64,000 nucleotides of DNA, from the NCBI RefSeq assembly GCF_000504285.1, contig NZ_KI632511.1, positions 4,151,372 through 4,215,371 on the forward strand, given 5' to 3'. The stretch's first letter is position 1, and the number at the start of each line of letters is the position of its first letter. Below, in pieces: positions 33,393 to 42,095 of this stretch. The notes under the pieces are model-generated. The model searched no databases, was not told where the DNA came from, and saw only the letters and a list, made by a program, of their open reading frames with translations. This DNA comes from Actinospica robiniae DSM 44927 (GTDB taxonomy: Bacteria; Actinomycetota; Actinomycetes; Streptomycetales; Catenulisporaceae). Position numbers and translations under genes: made by a program.

Positions 33393-34880
33393 GTGTCCGA
33401 CGGCGAGCAGCCCACCATCGCGACCAGCGCGGCAGACGAGAGCGGCGCGGGCGAGGTGAGCGCGGCGACCGAGGCGCCGCAGCACGGCGCCGGCGAGCCG
33501 ACGCCTGTCGCGAACGAGACCGAGCCCGTCGCGGCTCCGTCCGCCGAAGCCGCGCCGACCGCTGAAGCCGCGCCGGCCGATGAGGCCACGCCGGCCGCTC
33601 CCGCGGTCGAGGCCGTGCCGTCCGCGCCGGCCGTGGAAGCCAAGAGCGCTTGGGGCCGGGTCGCGGCCGACGGCACCGTGTACGTACGCACGGCCGACGG
33701 CGGCGAGCGCGAGATCGGCAACTGGGCGGCCGGCAGCCCGGCCGAGGGCCTGGCGTTTTACCAGACGCGTTTCGACGGTCTGCGCACGAAGGTCGACCTG
33801 CTCGAGCGCCGGCTGCGCTCGGACCAGGGCGGCAAGGACGCGGCCGCCACGTTGGCGGAGCTGCGCGGCGCGATCACCGACGCGCACGCGATCGGCGACC
33901 TGGCCGCCCTGCTCAAGCGGCTGGACTCGCTCGAGCAGCTGGCCGAGCAGCGCCGCGCGGCCCGCAAGGAGGCCCGCGCGAAGGAACTGGTCGAGGCGGC
34001 CGAGCGCAAGGAGCGCATCGTCGCCGAGGCGGAGTCGCTGGCGGAGTCCGGCCAGTGGAAGTCCACCGGTGAGCGGCTGCGCGCCCTGGTCGAGGAGTGG
34101 AAGGCCGTCCCGCGGCTGGACCGCAAGGCCGACGACGAGCTGTGGAACCGCTTCGCCACCGCCCGTTCCGCCTTCGCCAAGCGCCGTAAGGCCCACTTCG
34201 CCGAGCTCGACGCCGAACGCGACGCGGCTCGCGGCCGCAAGGAGGAGCTGGTCGGGGAGGCCGAGGAGCTGGCCGGCCAGCCGATCGGCCAGCCGACCGA
34301 CTGGGCCGAGATCGCCCAGGGCTTCCGCGACCTGATGGCGCGCTGGAAGAAGGCCGGGCACGCCCAGCGCGACGTCGAGGACAAGCTGTGGGTGCGCTTC
34401 AAGGCCGCCCAGGACGGCTTCTTCGCCGCCCGCAACGCCGACCTGGACAAGCGCGACGCCGGGTTCAAGGAGAACCTCACCCGCAAGGAGGAGCTCCTGG
34501 GCGAGGCCAAGGCCCTGCTGCCGGTGACGGACCTCAAGGCGGCCAAGTCGGCCCTGCGCACCATCCAGGAGCGCTGGGAAGAGGTCGGCCCCGTCCCGCG
34601 CGACGCGAAGTCGCGGGTGGAAGGCCAGCTGCGCGACGTCGAGCGGGCCGTGGCGGACGCGGAGCAGGCCGAGTGGCAGCGCACCAACCCCGAGGCACGG
34701 GCCCGCGCCGAAGCGACGGTGCGTCAGCTCGAGGCGTCCCTGGAGAAGTTCGAGGCGGAGCTGACCAAGGCGAAGGCCGCAGGCAACGCACGCAAGGCCG
34801 CCGACGCGGAGGCAGCCATCAGCGCGCGCCGCGAATGGCTCGAGCAGGCTCAGTCCGCGCTCGCGGAGTTCACGCGGTAG
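33393..34880 (+). CDS. DUF349 helical-repeat protein
   Basis: A 495-residue cytoplasmic protein. Residues 1-85 are an Ala/Pro/Glu-rich disordered tail. From about 88 there is a small beta domain (WGRVAADGTVYVRTADGGEREIG) and then repeated helical DUF349 units, each around a W-K or W-[ED] pair (QWKSTGERLRALVEEWKAVPR, WAEIAQGFRDLMARWKKAGH, RTIQERWEEVGPVPRD). The C-terminus is a coiled coil. DUF349 proteins of actinobacteria have no settled function. The GTG has an excellent ribosome site (GTAGGAGG). A strong terminator follows. Confidence 0.88.
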   Translation: MSDGEQPTIATSAADESGAGEVSAATEAPQHGAGEPTPVANETEPVAAPSAEAAPTAEAAPADEATPAAPAVEAVPSAPAVEAKSAWGRVAADGTVYVRTADGGEREIGNWAAGSPAEGLAFYQTRFDGLRTKVDLLERRLRSDQGGKDAAATLAELRGAITDAHAIGDLAALLKRLDSLEQLAEQRRAARKEARAKELVEAAERKERIVAEAESLAESGQWKSTGERLRALVEEWKAVPRLDRKADDELWNRFATARSAFAKRRKAHFAELDAERDAARGRKEELVGEAEELAGQPIGQPTDWAEIAQGFRDLMARWKKAGHAQRDVEDKLWVRFKAAQDGFFAARNADLDKRDAGFKENLTRKEELLGEAKALLPVTDLKAAKSALRTIQERWEEVGPVPRDAKSRVEGQLRDVERAVADAEQAEWQRTNPEARARAEATVRQLEASLEKFEAELTKAKAAGNARKAADAEAAISARREWLEQAQSALAEFTR

Positions 34881-34966
34881 GACAGGCTAGGCAGTAGGTC
34901 GGGTGAAGCAGTAGATCACTCGATCGAGCGACCCACCCGGGCGCGCGAGCACGAGCTCCCAGGTCC

Positions 34967-35002
34967 AAGGGCCGTTCCCAGCTTTGCTGGGAGCGGCCCT
35001 TT
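34967..35002 (+). terminator. Terminator after the DUF349 gene
   Basis: AAGGGCCGTTCCCAGC and GCTGGGAGCGGCCCTT form a 16-base stem (one T/G pair) with the loop TTT, followed by a T. It is 87 bases after the DUF349 stop. Confidence 0.88.
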
Positions 35003-35032
35003 CGCATGGGCCGATGCGGCGACACGCCGATG

Positions 35033-35083
35033 CGCAAGTACAGAGTTGCATATCTGTACCCCATGTGCAACTCTGTACTTGCG
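35033..35083. promoter_or_regulatory. 18-bp perfect inverted repeat upstream of the SRPBCC gene
   Basis: CGCAAGTACAGAGTTGCA (35033-35050) and TGCAACTCTGTACTTGCG (35066-35083) are separated by 15 bases. The spacer holds a third copy of the core TCTGTAC (35053-35059), so GTACAGA/TCTGTAC occurs three times, the first two as a dyad with an 8-base gap. It lies 58-108 bases before the SRPBCC start and is far less GC-rich than its surroundings. It fits a large repressor operator such as one for the nearby ArsR-type regulator. Confidence 0.7.
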
Positions 35084-35140
35084 TTTGAATCGGCTGGCAC
35101 AAGAGCTTGGCCGACGGAGGAGCGAGGAGGTCGGAGCAGA

Positions 35141-35596
35141 ATGCAGCAGGATGCGATCGAGCAGGAGATCAGCATCAACGCGGACCTGGAGCTGGTCTGG
35201 GAGTTGGTGAGCGTCCCCGGCTGGTGGGTGCCATCCGACGCACCGGTGCCGGTGGACCGCACGGCGGGCAGTCACACGGTGCGGACGTCGGAGAAGTGGG
35301 GCAGCTTCCCGGTCGAGGTGGTCGAGCTCACCCCGCGGATCTACGCGGCCTTCCGGTGGGCGAGCCAGTTCCCGAACGAAGAGCTGGGCGACGGACGGAC
35401 GACGCTCGTCGAGTTCTTCATCAGCGAGGCACAGGATGCTGTGACGGTCCGGGTCCGCGAGAGCGGCTTCGCGGCACTGGACGCGAGTGAGGAGGTGAAG
35501 CAGTCGGGGATCAAGGAGAACACGAAGGGGTGGCGCGAGGAGCTGGGTGCGCTCCGCAAAAGCGCTGAGAACCGGTCGGGCGGTTCGGGAGAATAG
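35141..35596 (+). CDS. SRPBCC/AHSA1-domain protein
   Basis: A 151-residue START-like protein beginning IEQEISINADLELVWELVS, the classical first strand and helix of AHSA1/SRPBCC domains. It continues with a conserved GxW segment (SEKWGSFPVEVVELTPRIYAAFRW). These domains bind hydrophobic ligands or assist Hsp90-like partners. I start at the ATG at 35141; upstream ATG codons in the same frame (35006, 35030) would put the inverted repeat inside the coding sequence. In actinomycetes such genes often sit with an ArsR repressor, and one follows here. Confidence 0.8.
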   Translation: MQQDAIEQEISINADLELVWELVSVPGWWVPSDAPVPVDRTAGSHTVRTSEKWGSFPVEVVELTPRIYAAFRWASQFPNEELGDGRTTLVEFFISEAQDAVTVRVRESGFAALDASEEVKQSGIKENTKGWREELGALRKSAENRSGGSGE

Positions 35597-35598
35597 AG

Positions 35599-35655
35599 GC
35601 GGGTGCGGGTGCGGGTGCGGGCGGGCGCGAGTGCGGGCGCGGGCGCGGGCGGTGC
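35599..35655. repeat. GCGGGT/GCGGGC hexanucleotide tract
   Basis: About nine variant hexamers of GCGGGT and GCGGGC begin three bases after the SRPBCC stop codon and continue to 35655. A low-complexity open frame (35603-35830, Ala/Gly/Arg-rich) covers the tract and ends in a TGATG overlap with the ArsR frame. I do not regard it as an established gene. Confidence 0.7.
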
Positions 35656-35829
35656 AGGGACAAGCACGGGCGCGGGCAGGCGTCGGTGCAGCAGAACGGG
35701 CGACGGGATGAAGGACGGCGCGGCGTTGAGAACAGGAGGCCGGATGGCTGACGGAGCCAACGACAGGGCGGTAAGAGATATGGCGGACACGGCATCGGAC
35801 AGGTTGGCGGAAGGGGCGGCTGCAGCCTG

Positions 35830-36513
35830 ATGGCGCCAGGCAGACACAACGAAGAGGTAGACCAGGCAACGGCCGACCGGCAGTCGCAGCAGACGAAGAC
35901 GGCCGGCCCAGGTTGGCACGGTGGTCGAGAACGAGAGGAGGAGCAACGAAAGCAGCCTGCGCAAGACAAGGGCCCGGAGCGCGCCGGGAACAGCGAACGG
36001 AGCGAGCCGGGCGGTTCTGGCAAGGGGAATGCGCGCACGCGGCATGACGAGCCGTCTCGGCAGGGCTGGCATGGCGAGCGAGCTGTCTCAGGCGAATCCG
36101 CCGAGCCGGGGAAACCCGGTCAGGCGGACGCGACAGATGAGGCGCACGCGATCGGGGCGGACGCGGCAGACGCGGCAGACGCGGCAGACCAGAGCGTAGA
36201 TCTGGTCTTCACCGCCCTGGCCGACTCGACACGTCGTCAGGTGCTGCAGGCTCTCGCGCAGGGCCGACCGTTGAGCGCGTCAGCTCTGGCGGCCGACCTG
36301 CCGGTGAGTCGGCAGGCTGTGGCGCAGCACCTTCTCGTGCTGCAGCAGGCTGGGTTGGTCGAGAGTCGGCGCGCCGGCCGCGAGGTGCTGTTCAACGTGT
36401 GCCCGGACGGGCTTACGCGGACGGCATCGTGGATGACCACGCTTGCAGAAACGTGGTCCGAGCGGCTGCACCTGCTCAAGCGGATCGCGGAGTCGGCAGG
36501 TGGGGAGGGCTAG
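35830..36513 (+). CDS. ArsR-family winged-helix regulator with long disordered N-terminal extension
   Basis: The C-terminal 105 residues are a normal ArsR/HTH_20 regulator: LVFTALADSTRRQVLQALAQG, the recognition region LPVSRQAVAQHLLVLQQAGLVESRRAGRE, and a dimerisation helix near the end. There is no metal-binding Cys pair. This group usually controls an adjacent SRPBCC gene. The frame has no ATG, GTG or TTG close to the domain, so as read the protein starts at ATG 35830 with a 120-residue polar extension rich in Glu, Gln, Arg and Gly, ending in a threefold 9-bp repeat (36160-36186). Codon use in the extension has weaker third-position GC than neighbours. Confidence 0.7.
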   Translation: MAPGRHNEEVDQATADRQSQQTKTAGPGWHGGREREEEQRKQPAQDKGPERAGNSERSEPGGSGKGNARTRHDEPSRQGWHGERAVSGESAEPGKPGQADATDEAHAIGADAADAADAADQSVDLVFTALADSTRRQVLQALAQGRPLSASALAADLPVSRQAVAQHLLVLQQAGLVESRRAGREVLFNVCPDGLTRTASWMTTLAETWSERLHLLKRIAESAGGEG

Positions 36514-37066
36514 GCGAGTCAGCGACTAAGCGGTCCCGACGCTCTTGCCGGGCGCTAGGCGGGACGGGCTGAGGCTCTGCCGGGAACCTCGGCGGAGCCT
36601 CAGGGAAGCCTCGCGGCGCGGGAGCGGGGTGGGCGACGAGGCGGCGAGGCGGCGAGGCGACGGCCGGACGCGGGTCAGCAACGGTGAAGGCCGGGCTGCG
36701 ACCGGCGTAGCAAATGGCGGCCGGAAAGCCGGGCTTGCGACCGCCGCAGTCAGTCCGCGGCCGGGAAAGCAGAGCCCACCGACCGAAAGCGCATCAGCAG
36801 CCGGAAAAGCCCGGCCCGCGACGAGGCGACGGTCGGGCAGATCGGCAGGTCGACGGGCCGGCAGATCCACGGGTCGGCGGCGGGAAGACTGGTCCTCGGC
36901 CGGTGCGCCGCGACCGTAGCCGCAGCCCCGGCGGGCAGCGGCAGCGGCAGCGGCAGCGGCAGCGGCAGCGGCAGCGGCAGCGGCAGCGGCAGCGGCAGCG
37001 GGCGAGCCTAGCCCTCGGCCAGGCAAGCCTCACCTGCAGCTGGACAGCCCCGCCACTGACTGTCCG
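36514..37066. other. Intergenic region with low-complexity DNA, 553 bp
   Basis: It lies between convergent arsR and relA. I see no supported gene: long frames on both strands are simple translations of repeats (poly-Ala, Gln-Arg). It holds 'gaggcggc' reiterations at 36640-36660 and the (GGCAGC)11 tract. No convincing terminator for relA was found other than the repeats themselves. Confidence 0.6.
36934..36999. repeat. (GGCAGC)11 microsatellite
   Basis: Eleven perfect copies of the hexamer GGCAGC fill 66 bases. Perfect arrays of this length are prone to slippage. The tract is 68 bases beyond the relA stop codon on the minus strand. Confidence 0.92.
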
Positions 37067-39421
37067 TCACACGCGGTAGACGTCGTACACGCCTTCGATG
37101 CCGCGCACGGCCTTGAGCACGTGGCCGAGGTGCTTCGGGTCGCCCATCTCGAACGTGAACCGGCTCGTCGCGACCCGGTCGCGGGAGGTGTTCACCGTGG
37201 CGGCCAGGATGTTGACGTGCTGGTCGGACAGGACCCTCGTCACGTCCGAGAGGAGCCTGGACCGGTCCAGCGCCTCTATCTGGATCGAGACCAGGAAGAC
37301 CGAGGACGCGGTCGGCGCCCATTCGACCTCGACGATGCGCTGGGGCTGTGCCTTCAGCTGCTCGATGTTCGTGCAGTCGGCGCGGTGGACCGAGACGCCG
37401 TTGCCGCGGGTGACGAAGCCCATGATGCTGTCGCCGGGGACGGGGGTGCAGCAGCGCGACAGCTTGACCCAGACGTCGTCGACGCCCTTGACCAGCACGC
37501 CCGGGTCGCCGCCGGAGCGCTTGCGCTCGCGGCGCTCGCCGGGGAGCGTCGGCAGGGTCGACTCCGCCAGGTCCTCTTCGGCGCCTTCTTCGCCGCCGAG
37601 GGTCTGGAGCAGGCGCTGCACGATGGACTGGGCCGACACGTGGTTCTCGCCGACGGCCGCGTAGAGCGCGGAGATGTCCGCGTAGTGCAGGTCCAGCGCG
37701 ATCGAGGACAGCGCCTCGCTGGAGAGCAGGCGCTGCATCGGCAGGCCCTGCTTGCGAATCGCCTTGGCGATCTGCTCGCGGCCCTGCTCGATGGCCTCTT
37801 CGCGGCGCTCCTTGGTGAAGTGCGCGCGGATCTTGTTCCGGGCACGCGGGGAGGCGACGAAGCCGAGCCAGTCGCGGCTCGGGCCGGCGGTGGGGGCCTT
37901 CGAGGTGAAGATCTCCACCACGTCGCCGTTGTCCAGCTTGGACTCCAGCGGCACCAGGCGGCCGTTCACGCGCGCGCCGATGCAGTGGTGGCCCACTTCG
38001 GTGTGCACGGCGTACGCGAAGTCCACCGGGGTCGAGCCGGAGGGCAGCGGCACCACGTCGCCCTTCGGGGTGAACACGTACACCTCGGAGGCGCTCAGGT
38101 CGAAGCGCAGGGCATCGAGGAACTCGCCCGGGTCGGCTGTCTCGCGCTGCCAGTCGAGCAGCTGCCGCAGCCAGGCCATGTCGCCGGGGCCGGTGTCCGG
38201 GGACTTGTCGCCGGAGTTGCCGGAGCGGGCGTCCTCCTTGTACTTCCAGTGCGCCGCTACGCCGTACTCCGCCCGACGGTGCATCGCGTGCGTACGGATC
38301 TGCAGCTCGACCGGCTTGCCCTCGGGCCCTATCACCGTCGTGTGCAGCGACTGGTACATGTTGAACTTGGGCATCGCGATGTAGTCCTTGAACCGGCCGG
38401 GGACCGGATTCCATCGCGCGTGGATCGTGCCGAGCGCCGCGTAGCAGTCGCGCACGGACTCGACCAGGACTCTGATGCCGACCAGGTCGTAGATGTCTGC
38501 GAAGTCGCGGCCGCGGACGATCATCTTCTGGTAGACGCTGTAGTAGTGCTTCGGCCGGCCAGTCACCGTGGCCTTGATCCGGGCCCCGTGCAGGTCGCCC
38601 TGGACGATGTCGGTGACCTGGGCCAGGAACTCCTCGCGCTTGGGCGCGCGCTCGGCCACGAGGTGCACGATCTCGTCGTACATCTTGGGATACAGGATCG
38701 CGAAGGCGAGGTCCTCGAGCTCCCACTTGATCGTGTTCATGCCCAGCCGGTGCGCCAGCGGGGCGTAGATCTCAAGGGTCTCGCGGGACTTCTGCTCCTG
38801 CTTCTCCCGCTTCATGTAGCGCATGGTGCGCATGTTGTGCAGCCGGTCGGCCAGCTTGATCACCAGGACTCTGATGTCCCGGGCCATGGCCACGACCATC
38901 TTGCGCACGGTCTCAGCCTGCGCGGCCTCGCCCAGCTTGACCTTGTCCAGCTTGGTCACGCCGTCGACCAGCAGGGCGACGGTGTCGCCGAAGTCGCGCC
39001 GGAGCATGTCCAGGCTGTAGTCGGTGTCCTCGACGGTGTCGTGCAGGAGGCCGGCGCAGAGCGTCGGCACGTCCATGCCGAGCTCGGCCAGGATCGTCGT
39101 CACCGACAGGGGGTGGGTGATGTACGGGTCGCCGCTCTTGCGCCGCTGGCCGCGGTGGTAGCGCTCGGCCACCTGGTAGGCGTGCTCGAGCTGGCGCAGG
39201 TCTGCCTTGGGATCGGACGCGCGCACGATCCGGAACAGCGGCTCGAGCACCGGGTTCGGGCCACCCGCGCGGGCGCCGCCCAACCGGGCGAGCCGGGCAC
39301 GTACGCGGCTGGAAGGCTGCGACGGAGATGGGGCCGGGACCGGCAGTGCGGGCAGGCGTGACGCAGGTGCCGAACGCTCCACGTTCGGCGCCGCCTCAGA
39401 GGTCTCCGGCGTAGTCGTCAA
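37067..39421 (-). CDS. relA: Bifunctional (p)ppGpp synthetase/hydrolase RelA/SpoT
   Basis: A 784-residue Rel enzyme that makes and degrades the stringent-response alarmone (p)ppGpp. The hydrolase HD domain has [11 protein letters not shown] near residue 150, and the synthetase domain contains [13 protein letters not shown] and [10 protein letters not shown]. The TGS domain begins near [24 protein letters not shown], and the last 80 residues are an ACT domain. I chose the TTG at 39421 because GGAGG lies seven bases upstream. The open frame extends to 39622 without clear conservation. Typical relatives are 780-850 residues. It is transcribed away from apt across a 566-base gap. Confidence 0.93.
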   Translation of the reverse strand: MTTTPETSEAAPNVERSAPASRLPALPVPAPSPSQPSSRVRARLARLGGARAGGPNPVLEPLFRIVRASDPKADLRQLEHAYQVAERYHRGQRRKSGDPYITHPLSVTTILAELGMDVPTLCAGLLHDTVEDTDYSLDMLRRDFGDTVALLVDGVTKLDKVKLGEAAQAETVRKMVVAMARDIRVLVIKLADRLHNMRTMRYMKREKQEQKSRETLEIYAPLAHRLGMNTIKWELEDLAFAILYPKMYDEIVHLVAERAPKREEFLAQVTDIVQGDLHGARIKATVTGRPKHYYSVYQKMIVRGRDFADIYDLVGIRVLVESVRDCYAALGTIHARWNPVPGRFKDYIAMPKFNMYQSLHTTVIGPEGKPVELQIRTHAMHRRAEYGVAAHWKYKEDARSGNSGDKSPDTGPGDMAWLRQLLDWQRETADPGEFLDALRFDLSASEVYVFTPKGDVVPLPSGSTPVDFAYAVHTEVGHHCIGARVNGRLVPLESKLDNGDVVEIFTSKAPTAGPSRDWLGFVASPRARNKIRAHFTKERREEAIEQGREQIAKAIRKQGLPMQRLLSSEALSSIALDLHYADISALYAAVGENHVSAQSIVQRLLQTLGGEEGAEEDLAESTLPTLPGERRERKRSGGDPGVLVKGVDDVWVKLSRCCTPVPGDSIMGFVTRGNGVSVHRADCTNIEQLKAQPQRIVEVEWAPTASSVFLVSIQIEALDRSRLLSDVTRVLSDQHVNILAATVNTSRDRVATSRFTFEMGDPKHLGHVLKAVRGIEGVYDVYRV

Positions 39422-39987
39422 GCCACCGCCTCCAGTAATTCGACTGGGCGTAGTCCCTGTTCCATGGTATCGGTTGCTGCCCCCGTGAAGACAGCGGTTG
39501 ATGAACAACCAAGTCTGACCTGCGGAGATACCGACCAAAAAGCTCCGTGGAGGGCGAAAAGAGGCAATCGCCGGGTGATGGTCGCCCGCTCCGGCGGTCA
39601 GACCCCACGACGAGCGCCACACCGCCGCTCAAACCGTCGCTCAGAGCCGCTCCCGCCACGTGGACAACGCCGCTGGGAGCGGGTTATTCCATTTTCGCTC
39701 CGAGCTGGGCGTTCTCGCCATAAATGGAACCGTACGCGGTGGCACGGGCCTCGGAAACGAGGGTTCCGCCACCGAGCACGCGGAGCGAACGGCCCACCAC
39801 CGCGCAGACAGAGCGAGGGGACCGCCGCCATCGCGCACGCAGCGCGAGTGCCAGAGCGAGGCGGCGCCGTGCCGCTCAGGCGGCCGTCGCGGCAGCTGCT
39901 GCGCCCGGACGTCTGGTCGCGGCTGCTGCTCGGCTCCCGGCCGTCGCCGCGGGTGCTGGCCGCGGCAGCCGACCGCTCGTTCGCCCG
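39422..39987. other. relA leader / apt-relA intergenic region, 566 bp
   Basis: No gene is supported. The region must hold the relA promoter. It contains an inverted repeat TTCCATTT (39687-39694) / AAATGGAA (39722-39729) in a relatively AT-rich patch, and a plus-strand frame (39464-39991) that lacks any recognisable motif. The gap is unusually long for two genes that are normally neighbours. Confidence 0.5.
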
Positions 39988-40548
39988 CTAGACGCTGAGC
40001 AGGGTGAGCACCGGCAGCTTCGGGGATTCGGCGGCGAGGCGGGCCCGGCCGTTGAGGAAGCCGAGTTCGATCAGCACGGCGACGCCGACGGTCTCGGCGC
40101 CGCATTCGCCGATCGCCCGGAGCGAGGCGGCGGCGGTGCCGCCGGTGGCCAGCACGTCGTCGACGATGAGCACGCGGTCGCCCGGCTGGAAGGAGTCGCG
40201 GTGGATCTCCAGCACGGCTTCGCCGTACTCCAGCTGGTAGGTCACGGCGAAGACCTCGCCGGGCAGTTTCCCGGCCTTGCGCACCGGCACGAAGCCGAAG
40301 CCGCCTTCGACGGCCACGGGGGCGGCGAGGATGAAGCCGCGAGCCTCCAGGCCCACCACCTTGGTCGCGCCGAGCTCGGTCGCGATCCGCACGAACTCGG
40401 CCGTCATCGCGCCGAATGCGGCGGGGTCGGCGAGCAGCGGGGTGATGTCCTTGAAGACGATGCCGGGCTTCGGGTAATCCACTACGTCACGGATACGGGA
40501 CGTCAGGAGCGCGGAGAGGTCGGCCGCCTCGGCCGTCGGCTGGGTCAC
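39988..40548 (-). CDS. apt: Adenine phosphoribosyltransferase
   Basis: A 186-residue salvage enzyme converting adenine and PRPP to AMP. The PRPP loop is VLIVDDVLATGGTA (about residues 127-140), and the N-terminal region IRDVVDYPKPGIVFKDITPLL is diagnostic. The GTG at 40548 starts the protein. As in other actinomycetes it lies between secF and relA, but a perfect terminator separates it from secF here. Confidence 0.96.
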   Translation of the reverse strand: MTQPTAEAADLSALLTSRIRDVVDYPKPGIVFKDITPLLADPAAFGAMTAEFVRIATELGATKVVGLEARGFILAAPVAVEGGFGFVPVRKAGKLPGEVFAVTYQLEYGEAVLEIHRDSFQPGDRVLIVDDVLATGGTAAASLRAIGECGAETVGVAVLIELGFLNGRARLAAESPKLPVLTLLSV

Positions 40549-40916
40549 CTCAGCAATCTACCAATGCGGCCCATCCCGAGGCGCCCCCGGTCCGGTGAAT
40601 AGGGGGCGCAATGAGAGTGCGCGGGCGTCGGGAAGGACGACGGGCGCGCCCGGCCGAGGAGGCGGCACGGGGCGGCACAGCCGCGGAATCCAGAGCCGCG
40701 GAGCCCAGGGCAGCAGAGCGGCAGGGCGACGGCGTGGTGGCAGCAGAGACAGCGGGCGGGCAGCGGCAAGCGCGACACCGCCCGAGGGCGCGGACGGCAC
40801 GGAGCGCGCAACGGCCCGGAAAAGCCCGTCGCCCCCGGTTCCTGGGCTTCCAGGAACCGGGGGCGACGGGCTACCGCTGTAGAGCTTCGCCTGCTCGCAG
40901 GTTCAGCGCTCCGGCG
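40549..40916. other. secF-apt intergenic region, 368 bp
   Basis: Apart from the terminator at 40823-40872 no gene is evident. The DNA is extremely GC-rich with Arg/Ala-type chance frames on both strands. The apt promoter is expected between 40560 and 40815. Confidence 0.55.
40823..40872 (-). terminator. Long perfect terminator downstream of secF
   Basis: Twenty-three perfectly paired bases (40823-40845 with 40850-40872) around a 4-base loop, followed on the minus strand by TTTT. It begins 45 bases after the secF stop, so the sec operon ends here and apt-relA needs its own promoter. Confidence 0.92.
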
Positions 40917-42095
40917 TCAGCGCTTCTTCTTGTTGCGCTGGGGCTGGCTGCGCTGGTTGCCGCGTGGCTGGACGACGCGCGAGCTCGCGCTCTGGCCGGG
41001 GGCGCTTATCACGATCGACGGCGCGGCGCCGACCACGACCGAGCCGGACCGGGACGGCGCGGCATCCTCGGGGGTCTTGGCGTCCGCCGCGGCGGCCTTG
41101 GCGGCCTCCTTCTGCGCCCGGTTGGCGATGCGGGCCTCGTGCGCCCGGACCGCCGGGTTGTGCTGCTTCATCCACACCAGCAGCGGGGCGGCGAGCAGGA
41201 TCGAGGAGACCGTACCGGCGGCGATACCGACGAACAGCGCGAGCGCGATGTCCTGGAGCACCGTGGCCTGGGACAGGATGCCGCCGACCATCAGCGCGAC
41301 GACCGGGATGACCGCGATCAGCGAGGTGTTCATCGAACGCATCAGGGTCTGGTTGACGGCCAGGTTCGCCGCCTTCGCGTATCCCATCCGGTCCGTGTCC
41401 ACGTACAGCCGGCGGTTCTCCTTGATCTTGTCGAACACCACGACCGCGTCGTAGATCGCGTAACCGAGGATCGTCAGGAAGCCGGTCACGGTGGCCGGGG
41501 AGACGGTCAGGCCCGACCACGCGTAGACGCCGCCGGTGATCACGACCACGTTCAGCAGCGAGACCAGCGCGGAGACGGCCATCTGCCACTCGAAGAAGAG
41601 CGCCAGATAGATCGTCACCGCGACGAGGAAGACGATCAGCGCCTCGATGGCGTCCTTGGACACCTCGTGGCCCCAGCTGGCGCCGACCTGCTGCACGGTG
41701 ATCTTGTTCGGGTCGATCCCGGCCGCGCTGGCCAGGGCGTCCTTGAGCGTGTTCTCCGTGCCGCCCTGGATCGTCGGCGTGGTCACCTCGATCTGGCGGC
41801 CGGCGCCGCCGGTGGTGATGGTCTCCTCCTGGACCACCGGCGCGCTCACGCCGTGGGCGATGGCGACGGAGGTGGCCTGCGAGGTGGTGAGCGTCTGGCT
41901 CGGCACGGTGAGCACCGAGCCGCCGGTGAAGTCGACGCTGAAGTGCAGACCGCGCACACCCAGTCCGACCAGCGCGATCAGCAGGACGACGCCGAACGAG
42001 GCGAACCAGCGCTTGCGCCGGCCGATGACGTCGACCGTGGTCTCGCCGCTGTAGAGCCGGTTGCCGAGCGTGCTGAAGTTGTTCAGCCGGGACAT
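40917..42095 (-). CDS. secF: Protein translocase subunit SecF
   Basis: A 392-residue membrane protein of the SecDF complex, which uses the proton gradient to complete export through SecYEG. Six membrane segments are visible. Conserved motifs are FTGGS after the first segment, AIYDAVVVFDKIKEN in TM4 and NQTLMRSMNTSLIAVIPV. The C-terminal 80 residues are a basic, disordered tail ending in NKKKR. The ATG overlaps the secD stop by one base (TGATG), so the two are translationally coupled. Confidence 0.95.
   Translation of the reverse strand: MSRLNNFSTLGNRLYSGETTVDVIGRRKRWFASFGVVLLIALVGLGVRGLHFSVDFTGGSVLTVPSQTLTTSQATSVAIAHGVSAPVVQEETITTGGAGRQIEVTTPTIQGGTENTLKDALASAAGIDPNKITVQQVGASWGHEVSKDAIEALIVFLVAVTIYLALFFEWQMAVSALVSLLNVVVITGGVYAWSGLTVSPATVTGFLTILGYAIYDAVVVFDKIKENRRLYVDTDRMGYAKAANLAVNQTLMRSMNTSLIAVIPVVALMVGGILSQATVLQDIALALFVGIAAGTVSSILLAAPLLVWMKQHNPAVRAHEARIANRAQKEAAKAAAADAKTPEDAAPSRSGSVVVGAAPSIVISAPGQSASSRVVQPRGNQRSQPQRNKKKR

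Noticed and set aside
35006-35140. Longer SRPBCC protein starting at 35006
   Set aside because: The extension would encode the 18-bp inverted repeat; the SRPBCC fold starts just after ATG 35141.
36526-37026. Minus-strand poly-Ala protein
   Set aside because: The frame only translates the GGCAGC microsatellite as Ala repeats; no ribosome site or domain.
39464-39991. Plus-strand gene in the relA leader region
   Set aside because: The translation is Arg/Pro-rich, lacks a ribosome site and has no motif, and it overlaps the apt stop on the other strand.
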